A DNA stretch of 64,000 nt from JALORV01 sp963707445 (GCA_963707445.1 CAVPPW010000018.1:62001-126000), one strand, 5' to 3'. Positions 47,889 through 57,793 are shown, numbered from the stretch's first letter. Made by a program: numbers and translations. The notes: generated by a model not told the origin, from the letters alone.

Positions 47889-48602
47889 TTACTTCCCGAT
47901 TACCGGCGGTTCTGCGGCCGAATCGAAGATCGCGCGCGAGAACCAGCCCGCGAGCACGGCGCCGACGATCGGTGCGACCCAGAAGAGCCACAGTTGCTCC
48001 AGCGCCCAACCGCCGACGAAAAGCGCCGGCCCGGTGCTGCGCGCCGGGTTCACCGACGTGTTGGTCACCGGGATGCTGATCAGGTGGATCAGCGTCAGCG
48101 CGAGGCCGATCGCAAGTCCCGCGAAGCCGACCGGCGCGCGCTTGTGCGTCGCGCCGAGGATGACGATCAGGAACATGAAGGTCATCACGATCTCGCAGAC
48201 CGCCGCCGCACCGAAGCTGTACGCCCCGGGCGAATGCTCGCCATAGCCGTTGGATGCAAATCCCGCCTTCAGATCGAAGCCGGCCTTGCCGCTGGCGATC
48301 AGATACAGCACGCCGGCGGCGACGATCGCGCCGACAACCTGCGCGACGATGTAGGCCGGTAGGTCCGACGCCGGAAAGCGGCCGCCTGCCCACAGACCGA
48401 TCGACACGGCCGGATTGAAATGCCCGCCCGAGATCGGGCCGAGGGCGTAAGCGCCGGTGACGACGGTCAGACCGAACGCGAGTGAGACGCCGGTGAATCC
48501 GATGCCGAGCTGCGGGAACGCCGCCGCCAGCACGGCGCTGCCGCATCCGCCGAGAACGAGCCAGAAGGTACCGAGGAACTCCGCCGCAAGTTTCGATCTC
48601 AT
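47889..48602 (-). CDS. aqpZ: Aquaporin Z
   Basis: Water channel, 237 residues, intact, from ATG 48600-48602 with GGAGCGCG before it. Both NPA loops are present: GGHFNPAVSIGLWAGGRF and PVTNTSVNPARSTGPALFVG. It begins MRSKLAAEFLGTFWLVLGGC. The aromatic/arginine filter His and Arg positions fit AqpZ rather than a glycerol facilitator (NPARS with Arg, and HLISIPVTN). The C-terminus ends EPPVIGK. Confidence 0.95.
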   Translation of the reverse strand: MRSKLAAEFLGTFWLVLGGCGSAVLAAAFPQLGIGFTGVSLAFGLTVVTGAYALGPISGGHFNPAVSIGLWAGGRFPASDLPAYIVAQVVGAIVAAGVLYLIASGKAGFDLKAGFASNGYGEHSPGAYSFGAAAVCEIVMTFMFLIVILGATHKRAPVGFAGLAIGLALTLIHLISIPVTNTSVNPARSTGPALFVGGWALEQLWLFWVAPIVGAVLAGWFSRAIFDSAAEPPVIGK

Positions 48603-48738
48603 CGCGCTCCTCCTTTCGTCGAAGAAGGCGAGAGTACAACGCCGAAGCGGGCCTCGATGGGCTCGACTCCGCGCGCCGCGCGTCGACTGCGCGCGGGCGA
48701 GGCCGTGGCGGCCGGCAGGATGCTTGCCCTTCTGCGGC

Positions 48739-49689
48739 ATGGAACAAGGCCGGGTTCGCATCGGAGTTTCGGGCTGGCGCTACGCCCCGTGGCGCGGTGA
48801 GTTCTATCCGAAATCGTTGCGGCAGGCCGATGAACTCTCGTACCTGGCGAGCCAGCTGCCGACTGTCGAGATCAACGGCACGTTCTATTCGCTGCAGTCG
48901 CCGGCCAGCTTTGCGGCGTGGCGTGCGGCGACGCCCGACGGCTTCGTGTTCGCGGTCAAGGGCTCGCGCTATCTGACGCACATCCTGCGCCTGAAGGAGT
49001 TCGAACGACCGCTCGCCAACTTCCTCGCTTCGGGTCTGTTCAACCTCGGCGAGAAGCTTGGTCCGCTGCTCTGGCAGTTTCCGCCGAACCTGCGCTTCGA
49101 GCCCGATCGCTTCGAGACCTTCATGGCCGCGCTGCCCCACGACACGACTGCCGCGCTGGCGCTCGCACGGCGGCGCGACGCGCGCATGACCGGCCGTGCA
49201 CGGCTGGCGATCGATGCGCCGCGGCGGCTGCGCCATGCGTTCGAGATCCGCCACGAGAGCTTCCTCGATGCGCACTTCATCGCGCTGCTGCGGCGCTACG
49301 GCATCGCGCTCGTCGTCGCGGACACCGGCGGCAAGTGGCCATCGCCGACCGACGTGACGGCGGACTTTCTGTATCTGCGGCTGCACGGAGCGACCGAGCT
49401 GTACCGGAGCCGTTACAGCGAGGCCAGCCTGCGCAAGTGGGCGCGTCGGATCCAGGCGTGGCGGTCAGGGACACGTCCGGACGACGACACCTCGGTCGTC
49501 GATGCCGAACCGCCGCGCCGTCCGCGCGATGTCTACTGTTACTTTGACAACACCGACAAGCTGCATGCGCCAGCCAACGCGCGGCGCCTGCAGCAACTGG
49601 TCGATGAGCTCGGCGGCGAGCGGGTGACAACCGGCTCCCGCCGCACTCCGTCTCGCGCTTCCCGCCGCGCCGCCGTCACGTCGGCGTAG
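48739..49689 (+). CDS. DUF72 (YecE-like) protein
   Basis: 316 residues, intact. Start MEQGRVRIGVSGWRYAPWRG, the DUF72 hallmark (IGxSGWxYxxWRG), then LPTVEINGTFYSLQSPASFA, PDGFVFAVKGSRYLTHILRL, LGPLLWQFPPNLRFEPDRF, FEIRHESFLDAHFIALLRRY and VYCYFDNTDKLHAPANARRL. The fold is a TIM barrel; the biochemical function of the family is unknown. The last 30 residues are basic and Ala/Ser-rich and may be a non-conserved extension. Confidence 0.92.
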   Translation: MEQGRVRIGVSGWRYAPWRGEFYPKSLRQADELSYLASQLPTVEINGTFYSLQSPASFAAWRAATPDGFVFAVKGSRYLTHILRLKEFERPLANFLASGLFNLGEKLGPLLWQFPPNLRFEPDRFETFMAALPHDTTAALALARRRDARMTGRARLAIDAPRRLRHAFEIRHESFLDAHFIALLRRYGIALVVADTGGKWPSPTDVTADFLYLRLHGATELYRSRYSEASLRKWARRIQAWRSGTRPDDDTSVVDAEPPRRPRDVYCYFDNTDKLHAPANARRLQQLVDELGGERVTTGSRRTPSRASRRAAVTSA

Positions 49690-49748
49690 TCGCTGAGTTC
49701 AGTGTCGCCGCGCGCGCCGCGCAGAACCCGGTCGGGACCGGGTGGCGA

Positions 49749-50822
49749 TCAATGCGAAGCAGTCTTCGGCGCGACGCCGGTCGGGTGATGAAACCACCAG
49801 ACCGAGAGCAGCGCGGCCAGCAGCGCGAAAGCAGCCGCGACGCCGCCGAAGACCGCGCTGATTTCGGTCTGCTGGCGCTCCAGCGCGAGCTTCGCATTGA
49901 GGTTCTGGTAGACCGCGCGCAGGTCGGACGCGGTGCCGGCATGGAAATATTCGCCGCCGGTAATCTTTGCGATTCCCTTCAGCGTGTCTTCATCGAGACG
50001 GACGTAGATCTGATAGTCCTCGAACCCGATCGTCGTGCCCTGCAGCGTGCCGAAGCCGACGGTATAGACGCGCACGCCGCGGTCCGCGGCCAATTTCGCG
50101 ATCTGGATCGGGTCGGGGCCGGTGGTGCGGCGCCCATCCGAGAGCAGGATGATGACCCCCGAGGTGTACGAGCCCGGCGCGACCGGCTCGCGCGGCGGCC
50201 GCTGCGGCTCCTGCTTGCGCGGGTGATCGAGCGAGACGCCCGATTGCCGCATCGACATCGCGACCGACTCGATGTCCAGGCCGTCCTCCGGAAACAGCAT
50301 GCTGAGCGCGAGGATCAGCCCGCTGCCGGTCGCGGTCGCCCGCTGCAGCTGGAAGCGGTCGATCGCCTGGATCATGTCCTGCTTGTTCTCGGTCGGCGTC
50401 TGCACGACAGCGGCGGTGCCGGCGAACGAGACGATACCCAGCCGCACATTGTTCGGCAGCTCGTCGATGAACGCCTTGGCCGCATTCTGCGCGGCGATCA
50501 GGCGACTGGGCTCGACGTCGGTGGCGCGCATGCTGAGCGACACGTCCATCGCCATCGCGATCGTCATGTACTGCGAGGGCAGGACGACCGAGGCGGTCGG
50601 CCGGGCCAGTGCAAGGATTGCCGCAGTCAATGCCACCAGCAGCAGCGCCGGCGGGACATGGCGTCGCAGCCGCTGTGCCTTGCCGATCGAGTCGCGCACC
50701 AGCAGCAGGCTGGCGTAGCGCAGCGCGCCGCGCTTGCGCCGACGCAGCGCGAACACGTAGGCCGCCACCAGCGCGGGGATCAGCAGCAGCAGCCAGAGCG
50801 CTTCCGGCCAGAGAAATCGCAT
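49749..50822 (-). CDS. VWA-domain membrane protein (BatA-like)
   Basis: 357 residues, intact, from ATG 50820-50822. Two N-terminal helices (LWPEALWLLLLIPALVAAYV and VPPALLLVALTAAILALARP) are followed by a von Willebrand A domain. The metal-ion site is MAMDVSLSMRATDVEPSRLI (DxSxS); the other ligands are in SFAGTAAVVQTPTENKQDMI and LLSDGRRTTGPDPIQIAKLA. A last helix is VAAAFALLAALLSVWWF. Close paralogue of the protein at 54254, sharing RATDVEPSRLIAAQNAA/KATDLAPTRMAAAREAA and the tail order. It points away from the MoxR-DUF58-VWA genes, across a 281-base divergent gap (50823-51103) that shows no gene. Confidence 0.87.
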   Translation of the reverse strand: MRFLWPEALWLLLLIPALVAAYVFALRRRKRGALRYASLLLVRDSIGKAQRLRRHVPPALLLVALTAAILALARPTASVVLPSQYMTIAMAMDVSLSMRATDVEPSRLIAAQNAAKAFIDELPNNVRLGIVSFAGTAAVVQTPTENKQDMIQAIDRFQLQRATATGSGLILALSMLFPEDGLDIESVAMSMRQSGVSLDHPRKQEPQRPPREPVAPGSYTSGVIILLSDGRRTTGPDPIQIAKLAADRGVRVYTVGFGTLQGTTIGFEDYQIYVRLDEDTLKGIAKITGGEYFHAGTASDLRAVYQNLNAKLALERQQTEISAVFGGVAAAFALLAALLSVWWFHHPTGVAPKTASH

Positions 50823-51103
50823 CAACGGTCCTCGTAGAACCTTTCGCCGCGACGCGGGACCAAGTCTTGAGGACCCGCGCGATGACTCTAGCACTGACCG
50901 CATGCGACTCCGAAAGTGCGGCGAGCCGATGAGCAGCAGCTACGACAAAGGGCATACCGCGTGCACGCGACAGGTGCGAAGTGTGCTTCAACGGCGAAGT
51001 CTGGTCGCCGCAAGGGACACTGCCGATCGACCGCTTATGAATGCACCGGGCGAGCGCCTGACGTGATACTTTTTTATCCCGACACTCGGGCGGCCCTCCG
51101 CTG

Positions 51104-52083
51104 ATGAAGAAGCCCGTGCTCTATAGCAGCGCGCGTCGCCCGCGGCGCGTGCCGCCATCCGGCGATGCCACTGCGCCGATCGGCCCCGATGCAGCGGCAC
51201 GCGCCGGCCGGAGCGCGCCCGCGCCCGCACCGCCGCCGCGCCCACCGCTGGCCGCGACGCCGCGCCACCGGGACGCCTGCGGCGCCTGCTGCGCCGCCAC
51301 GACAAGGCGCTGATCTTCGCACTGGGGCTCGCGTGCGCGCTCGCACTTGTCATCGGTCGCGACGCGGCGCGGCCCCGCGCTGCGGCGCTGACGCAGGACG
51401 ACATCGACAAGGCCGTGCTCCACACGCTCGAGACCAAGACGCTGCCGTCGCGCGCCGCCAAGGCCGCCGAGGTGGTGCTGCCCTCGGTGGTCCGCGTCGA
51501 GGGCTACAACGGCGAGGAAAACGACGAGCCGGGGTCCGGTATCCAGATGCAAGGGGTCGGCTCGGGCGTGGTGATCGTCGACAGCGGCATCATCCTGACC
51601 AATCTTCACGTCGTGTCAGGCGCCAGGCGCGTCACGGTGAAGTTCTTCGACGGCAGCGAGTCCGACGTGGATCTCGTGCGCGTCTATCCGGAGAACGATC
51701 TGGCGGTCATCAAGGCGCGCAAGGTGCCGGACGACCTCGAATCGGCGACGCTTGGATCGACCGGCAACCTCAGGCCCGGCGACGAGGTGGTCGCTGTCGG
51801 CTATCCGTTTGGCATTGGGCCGTCGGTCTCGGCCGGCGTGGTCTCAGGGCTCGACCGCAGTTTCCGCTCGCCCGAGGGCAAGCAGGTCATGACCGGGCTG
51901 ATCCAGTTCGATGCGGCGGCCAACCCCGGAAATTCCGGCGGCCCGCTGATCACGATGGACGGTGAGGTGATCGGCATCGTGACTGCGATCCTGAACCCGA
52001 CTCCGGCACGCACCTTCATCGGCATCGGTTTCGCGGCGACGATCGAGAGCGCGGGCGGCGCTGTGGGGATACCGCCGTTTTAG
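51104..52083 (+). CDS. HtrA/DegP-like serine protease without PDZ domain
   Basis: The start ATG at 51104 gives MKKPVLYSSARRPRRVPPSG and a Pro/Ala-rich stretch. After a one-base shift near 51270, RLLRRHDKALIFALGLACAL provides a membrane anchor. The trypsin-like domain has all three catalytic residues: His in SGIILTNLHVVSGARRVTVK, Asp in YPENDLAVIKARKVP, and Ser in FDAAANPGNSGGPLITMDGE. It stops soon after (AGGAVGIPPF), so no PDZ domain is present, as in some short S1C proteases. About 326 residues. Upstream of moxR but separated from it by two hairpins. Confidence 0.87.
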
Positions 52084-52084
52084 G

Positions 52085-52114
52085 CGCGCAAAAGTGCACC
52101 CCTACTTTTGCGCG
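52085..52114 (+). terminator. Perfect 11-bp inverted repeat just after the protease gene
   Basis: CGCGCAAAAGT (52085-52095) and ACTTTTGCGCG (52104-52114) with an 8-base loop, starting two bases after the stop codon. No T run follows, so it may act in mRNA 3'-end protection or as an operator rather than as a terminator. Confidence 0.55.
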
Positions 52115-52125
52115 ATCGAGTTAGA

Positions 52126-52155
52126 AAAAATCGCTGGCGGAGCCAGACGATTTTT
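52126..52155. terminator. Bidirectional-looking intrinsic terminator
   Basis: AAAAATCG-CTGGC (52126-52138), loop GGA, GCCAG-A-CGATTTTT (52142-52155): a GC stem flanked by A and T runs on both sides, so it could stop transcription in either direction. It insulates the protease gene from the MoxR operon, 49 bases before the moxR start. Confidence 0.75.
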
Positions 52156-52204
52156 AATCACAACTGCAAAGGCGTGCGAGCGCGCGCTGATTGGAAGGCC
52201 AGCA

Positions 52205-53218
52205 ATGACTGAAATGCTTAAGGCGAAGGAAACCGGCGAGCTGATGCAGCGGGTGCTGTATGAGGTGAAGCGCATCGTCGTCGGCCAGGACCACTTTCTC
52301 GAGCGCGTGCTGGTCGCGATCCTGTCGCAGGGCCATCTGCTGGTCGAGGGCGTGCCCGGACTGGCGAAGACGCTGACCGTCAACACGCTCGCGAAGACGA
52401 TGCGCGGCAGTTTCAAGCGCATCCAGTTCACGCCGGACCTGCTGCCGGCCGACCTCGTCGGCACGCGGATGTACAACCAGAAGTCGGGCGAGTTCTCGAC
52501 CGTGCTGGGCCCGGTGTTCGCGAACCTGCTGCTGGCCGACGAGATCAACCGCGCGCCGGCCAAGGTGCAGAGCGCGCTGCTCGAAGTGATGCAGGAGCGC
52601 CAGGTCACGATCGCCGGCCAGTCGCACAAGGTGCCCGAGCCCTTCCTCGTGATGGCCACGCAGAACCCGATCGAAACCGAGGGCACCTATCCGCTGCCCG
52701 AGGCCCAAGTCGACCGCTTCATGATGAAGGTGCTGGTCGGCTATCCGAACGAGGAGGAAGAGTTCGTCATCGTCGAGCGCGTCACCGGCCCGGCGACGAC
52801 GGTATCGGCGGTGTGTTCGACCGAGCAGCTCATCGAACTGCAGCAACAGTGCCGCAAGATCTATGTCGATCCGAACCTGATCCAGTACGCAGTCAAGCTG
52901 GTCGCTGCGACGCGCCGGCCGGAGCAGTACGGACTCAAGGACATGGAGCGCTATCTGACCTTCGGCGCCAGTCCGCGCGCGACGATCAGCCTGATCGAAG
53001 GCGCTCGCGCGCTCGCGTTCCTGCGGGCGCGCGCCTACGCGCTGCCCGAGGACGTGATCGACCTCGTGCCCGACGTGCTGCGGCACCGGCTGGTGCTGAG
53101 CTACGAGGCGTTGTCCGATGGACAGTCCGCCGACGCGCTGATCATGCGTGTGCTGCAGGCGATCCAGGCGCCGGAAGCGCCGCTCGAGAGCCATGTTCGC
53201 GTGGCGGCGGGCGCCTAG
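52205..53218 (+). CDS. MoxR-family AAA+ ATPase
   Basis: 337 residues, intact, from ATG 52205. Walker A is LVEGVPGLAKTLTVNTLAKT (variant GxPGxAKT). Walker B is NLLLADEINRAPAKVQSALL then EVMQE, the MoxR signature. PFLVMATQNPIETEGTYPLP (sensor 1) and LTFGASPRATISLIEGARAL (sensor 2, with Arg finger) follow. MoxR ATPases act as chaperones with VWA-domain partners to assemble or activate complexes or metal enzymes. The next genes (DUF58, VWA) are the usual partners. The 3' end overlaps the DUF58 start by 26 bases. Confidence 0.94.
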   Translation: MTEMLKAKETGELMQRVLYEVKRIVVGQDHFLERVLVAILSQGHLLVEGVPGLAKTLTVNTLAKTMRGSFKRIQFTPDLLPADLVGTRMYNQKSGEFSTVLGPVFANLLLADEINRAPAKVQSALLEVMQERQVTIAGQSHKVPEPFLVMATQNPIETEGTYPLPEAQVDRFMMKVLVGYPNEEEEFVIVERVTGPATTVSAVCSTEQLIELQQQCRKIYVDPNLIQYAVKLVAATRRPEQYGLKDMERYLTFGASPRATISLIEGARALAFLRARAYALPEDVIDLVPDVLRHRLVLSYEALSDGQSADALIMRVLQAIQAPEAPLESHVRVAAGA

Positions 53219-54251
53219 GCAGGCGGTCGCCGGGGCCGTTGCCCCCGGCGCGCCGACGGCGGCCAACGAGTCGGCCGGCGACGGCGCGCGTCCCGGGCGC
53301 CGGATCGACCCGGAGCGCCTGCTGCGGCGGCTCGAATGGACCGTGCTGCGGCGGCTCGACGGCCTGCTGCAGGGCGATTACCGGACGCTGTTTCGCGGCT
53401 TCGGTCTGGATCTCGCGGACCTGCGCGAATACCAGTTGCACGACGACGTGCGCTACATCGACTGGAACGTGACGGCGCGGCTGGCGACGCCTCACGTGCG
53501 CGAGTTCCAGGAGGATCGCGAGGTGGCGGCCTGGTTCCTGGTCGATCTCTCGCGCTCGATCGACTTCGGCTCGAGTGGAGTGCGCAAGCGCGTGCTGACG
53601 GCCGAGCTCGTCGCGGTGCTGGCGCGGCTGTTCACGCGCTACGGCAACCGCGTCGGCGCCGTGCTGCATGCCGAGGGCATGCATGAGGTGATCCCGTCGC
53701 GCAATGGACGCCGTCATGTGCTGCATGTGCTCGACCGCATTGGTCGTCGTCGCCACCGAACATGGCGCGCTCGCAATCGGCGCGAGGGCAAGGTCACCGA
53801 TCTCGCCGAGCTGCTCGCGTTCGCGCAGCCGGTGATCAAGCGGCGTTCGGTCGTGTTCGTCATCTCGGACTTCATCAGCACGCCCGGCTGGGGCCGTCGC
53901 CTCGCCCAGCTGGCACGGCGGCATGAGGTGATCGCCGTGCGCGTTTACGACCCGATGGAAGTCGAATTGCCGGATCTCGGACTCGTCGTGATGCAGGACG
54001 CCGAGACCGGCGAGCAGCTCACGGTCGACACGCACGACCGTGCGTTCCGGCAGCGTTTCGCCGCGGCGGCGGCACGGCGCGAAGCCGCGCTGCGCGATGC
54101 GCTGGCCGAGGCGAGAGTCGACTGCCTCGAACTCGCGACCGACGAGCCGCTCGACGCGGCGTTGCTGCGCTTCACGCAGTTGCGCAAGCGCCGCAGCCAG
54201 CTGGCCGCCGGCGGTGTTCCGGCGATCGTTGCCGGGCTGCACGTGAGCTGA
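53193..54251 (+). CDS. DUF58-domain protein
   Basis: 352 residues from ATG 53193. The DUF58 core is LQGDYRTLFRGFGLDLADLR, then DVRYIDWNVTARLATPHVRE with FQEDREVAAW and the VWA-like FLVDLSRSIDFGSSGVRKRV. SVVFVISDFISTPGWGRRLA, HEVIAVRVYDPMEVELPDLG and DLGLVVMQDAETGEQLTVDT follow. The piece RIGRRRHRTWRARNRREGKV may be a short out-of-frame stretch produced by two compensating indels. Co-transcribed with moxR (overlap) and the VWA gene (two bases apart). Confidence 0.9.
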   Translation: MFAWRRAPRQAVAGAVAPGAPTAANESAGDGARPGRRIDPERLLRRLEWTVLRRLDGLLQGDYRTLFRGFGLDLADLREYQLHDDVRYIDWNVTARLATPHVREFQEDREVAAWFLVDLSRSIDFGSSGVRKRVLTAELVAVLARLFTRYGNRVGAVLHAEGMHEVIPSRNGRRHVLHVLDRIGRRRHRTWRARNRREGKVTDLAELLAFAQPVIKRRSVVFVISDFISTPGWGRRLAQLARRHEVIAVRVYDPMEVELPDLGLVVMQDAETGEQLTVDTHDRAFRQRFAAAAARREAALRDALAEARVDCLELATDEPLDAALLRFTQLRKRRSQLAAGGVPAIVAGLHVS

Positions 54252-54253
54252 GC

Positions 54254-55295
54254 ATGGAATCGACCGCGCTCACGTTCCTCTGGCCGCGCCTGCTGTGGCT
54301 GCTGCTGATCCTGCCGCTGGCGCTGCTGTTCTACATGACGTTGACGCGCCGGCGTCGCCGCGCGGCCAGCCAGTACGCGAGTCTCGAGACCGTCGGCGCT
54401 CGAGGCCGGGGATCGCACGCGCCGCCGGCTGCCGCCGCTGCTGTGGCTGCTCGCATTGGCCGCGCTGCTGCTGGCGGTCGCACGCCCGCAGGCGACCCTG
54501 ACGCTGCCGTCGCGCGTCGAGACGGTGATTCTCGCGCTCGACATGTCGGGCAGCATGAAGGCGACCGACCTCGCGCCGACGCGTATGGCAGCAGCGCGCG
54601 AGGCCGCCGCGGCCTTCGTCGGCGAGCAGCCCGATCAGGTGAAGATCGGCGTCGTCGGCATCGCGGCGGCCGCTGCGGTCGTGCAGTCGCCGACGACGAA
54701 GCGCGAGGACATCCTCGCGGCGCTCGAGCGACTCGAGCCGCAGCGCGGCACGGCGCTGGGCAGCGGCCTGGTGATTTCGCTCGACACGGCGCTGCCGACG
54801 GCGCAGATCGATGTCGACGGCTTCATCAATCCGCGCCGGGATCGGCCGACGGCGCTGAAGCCGCAGGAGCCCGAGGACGCGTCGCTGGCACCGGGCGAGA
54901 ACACCGCGGTCGCGATCGTGCTGCTGTCGGATGGCCAGAGCAATGTCGGCCCTGATCCGCAGAAGGCGGCCGAGCTCGCGGCTAAGTACGGCGTGCGCGT
55001 CTACACGGTCGGCATGGGCACGACCGACGGCGTCATCGTCAAGGTCGACGGCTGGTCGATGCGCACGCGGCTCGACGAGGACGCGCTGCAGAAGATCGCG
55101 TCGACGACGCATGGCGAGTACTTTCGCGCCGCGAATGCCGGCGACCTGAAGAAGATCTACCGCACGCTGGGCTCGAAGCTCGCCTTCGAGAAGCAGCGGC
55201 CGACCGAGGTCACGGCGATTTTTGCCGGCGTCGGCGCGTTGCTTGCGACGGTCGCAGCGCTGCTGTCTTTGCTCTGGTTCAATCGCATCCTGTAG
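54254..55295 (+). CDS. VWA-domain membrane protein (BatA-like)
   Basis: About 346 residues, third gene of the MoxR-DUF58-VWA operon. N-terminal helices are LWPRLLWLLLILPLALLFYM and, after a one-base shift near 54400, LPPLLWLLALAALLLAVARP. The MIDAS motif is LALDMSGSMKATDLAPTRMA (DxSxS), the further ligand segment LLSDGQSNVGPDPQKAAELA. GVGALLATVAALLSLLWFNR forms the last helix. The intact inner-membrane anchored VWA domain faces the periplasm. Paralogue of the gene at 49749, which is on the other strand. Confidence 0.88.
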
Positions 55296-55427
55296 CGTGG
55301 TACGCCGGTCGCCGCGACGCCCGCTAGTGCGCCGGTCGTGATGTCCAGCACGCGGCCGACCACGCGCTGCACTAGACTGGCTCTCCGCTGCCATCTCGGC
55401 AGTTGATTCCCGGAGGCGAGCGATCCC

Positions 55428-57734
55428 ATGGTGAAGTTCGGCATCGGACAGGCGATCACGCGGCGTGAGGACGATCGGCTGCTGACCGGCAAGGCTTGCT
55501 ATGTCGATGACGTCCGCACGCCGGGTGCATTGCACGCGATGTTCGTGCGCTCGCCGCACGCGCACGCGCGTGTCGCCGCGATCGATGTCAGCGAGGCGCT
55601 GGCGATCGCAGGGGTCGTCGGCGGTGCTCACCGGTGCAGACCTGAAGGCCGACGGCGTCGGTGCGTTTCCGCCGAACCCGATGCTGAAGCCCGACGCGGA
55701 GAAGTCGGTGACACCGGTTTCGTTTCCTGCCCTCGCTATCGACGTCGTGCGTTTCGTCGGCCAGCCGGTCGCGGTGGTGCTCGCCGAATCGCGCGCAGCA
55801 GCCGAGCGCGCGGCGAACCTCGTGCAGGTCGACTACGACGCGCTTCGTGCCGTCGCAAGCCTCGATGCGGCGCTCGCGCCGTCGGCGCCATGCGTGTGGC
55901 CGGGCACCAGGAGCAACGTGGTCGGCAAGGCGTCCTATGGCGATCGCGCGGCCTGCGAAAAGGCATTCGCCGCAGCAGCGCATCGCGTTGCCATCACGAT
56001 CGATAACCAGCGGCTCGCGCCGGTGACGCTCGAACCGCGCGGTTGCGTCGCGGAATTCGATGCGGCATCGGGGCGGCTGACGGTTCACGCGAGCTCGCAG
56101 AATCCTGCCGGATTCCAGGCCACGATCGCGCAGCTGCTCGCCCTTCCGCCCGAAAAGGTCCGCGTCGTCGTCGGCGACGTCGGCGGCGGCTTCGGCATGA
56201 AGGCGCTCGTGCATCCTGAAGACATCGTCTGCGCGCATGCCGCGCGCAAGCTGGCACGGCCGGTGCGCTGGCGCTCGACCCGCCTCGAGGAATTCCAGGC
56301 GTCGAGCCACGGCCGCGATCAGCGCGCCGAGGCCGAGCTCGCGCTCGATACCGACGGCCGCATCCTGGCGCTGCGCGTGCGCATCACGGGCTCGATCGGC
56401 GCCTACGGGCACGCGGCCGGGGTAGTCATCCATCTGGCGATCGGACCGATGGTCACCACCGGCGTCTATCACGTGCCGGTGCTCGACCTGCAGGCCAAGG
56501 CGGTGCTGACCAACACCAATGTCATCGGCGCGTATCGCGGCGCGGGCCGGCCCGAAGCGATCTACCTGATCGAGCGGCTGATGGATCGCGCAGCTGCGCA
56601 GCTCAAGATGGACCCGGCCGAGCTGCGCCGGCGCAACCTGGTGCGACCCGAGCAGATGCCCTATCGCAACGCGATGGGCGAAACGTACGACAGCGGCAAC
56701 TTTCCAGAACCTGCTCGATCGCGCGCTCGCAGCCGCTGACTGGGCGGGCTTCGACGCGCGCAAGCGCGCGTCACAGGCGCGCGGCAGGCTGCGCGGTCGC
56801 GCGGTCTCGACCTTCCTCGAGTGGACTGGTGCTCGTTGCGCATGAGGAAACCGTGCGGCTGCATGTCGAGGGCGACGGCCGTGTGCGCGTGTTCACCGCG
56901 ATGCAGGCGATGGGCCAGGGCATCGAGACCAGCTACCTGCAGATCCTCGCCGAGACGCTGCAGCTCGATCCCGACCGCATCGAGATCGTGCAGGGCGACA
57001 GCGACGTCGCGCAGGGCATCGGCAGCATGGGCAGCCGGTCGCTCTACATCGGCGGCTCGGCGATGCAGACCGCGTCACAGCAGGCGATCGATGAGGGGCG
57101 CGCGCTGGCGGCCAGGGCGCTCGAGGCGCCGGCCGCGGATCTTGTCTACACCGAAGGGCGCTACCAGGTCGTCGGCACCGACCTCGGCATCGATCTGGCT
57201 GCACTGGCGCAGCGGCAGCCCGAACGGCGCATCGCGGTCACGACGGTGCAGAAGGTCGGCGGACCGTCCTGGCCGAACGGCTGCCACGTCTGCGAGGTCG
57301 AGGTCGAACCCGAGACCGGGCAGGTCGAGATCGTGCGCTACACGACGTATGACGATGTCGGCCGCGTGATCAACCCGATGATCGTCGCCGGGCAGGTGCA
57401 CGGCGGCATCGCGCAGGCCGTCGGCCAGGCGCTGATGGAGCGGGTGGTCTACGACGGCGATGGCCAGCTGCTGACCGGCTCGTTCATGGACTACGGCATG
57501 CCGCGCGCCGACGACCTGCCGCGCTTCGCGACCCACACCGACGAATCCCAGCCCTGCAAGATCAATCCGCTCGGCGCCAAGGGCGTCGGCGAACTCGGCA
57601 CCGTCGGTGCGCACGCCGACGGTCATCAATGCGATCGTCGATGCGCTGCGGCCGCTCGGCGTGACCGACATCGCGATGCCGGCGACGCCGGAGCGCGTCT
57701 GGCGCGCGATTCGCGATGCGCGCAAGCAGCCTAG
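55428..57734 (+). CDS. Molybdenum hydroxylase large subunit (xanthine dehydrogenase / CoxL form II family)
   Basis: The start ATG at 55428 gives MVKFGIGQAITRREDDRLLT then GKACYVDDVRTPGALHAMFV. Molybdopterin-binding blocks are VVVGDVGGGFGMKALVHPED, NVIGAYRGAGRPEAIYLIER, VFTAMQAMGQGIETSYLQIL and INPLGAKGVGELGTVGAHA with the conserved catalytic-type Glu (KGVGE). AYRGAGRPE is the form II pattern, not the AYRCSFR of true aerobic CO dehydrogenase. At least four single-base shifts (near 55620, 56700, 56830, 57605). About 768 residues. No FAD or iron-sulphur subunit gene is next to it. A MoxR-DUF58-VWA operon lies directly upstream. The exact stop is uncertain because of the last shift. Confidence 0.87.
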
Positions 57735-57758
57735 GGACTCGAGATGGCGTCTATGGAC

Positions 57759-57793
57759 GCGTTACGCCGCTCTGTATAACGTCCCGGTAACGC
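57759..57793. promoter_or_regulatory. Putative operator/promoter of the BTAD regulator gene
   Basis: TAACGTCCCGGTAACGC (57777-57793) contains two TAACG steps spaced 11 bp. GCGTTAC (57759-57765) is an exact inverted copy of GTAACGC (57787-57793), and TATAAC, a good -10 hexamer, lies between at 57775-57780. The same 17 bp recur with one change at 61247. Confidence 0.55.
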
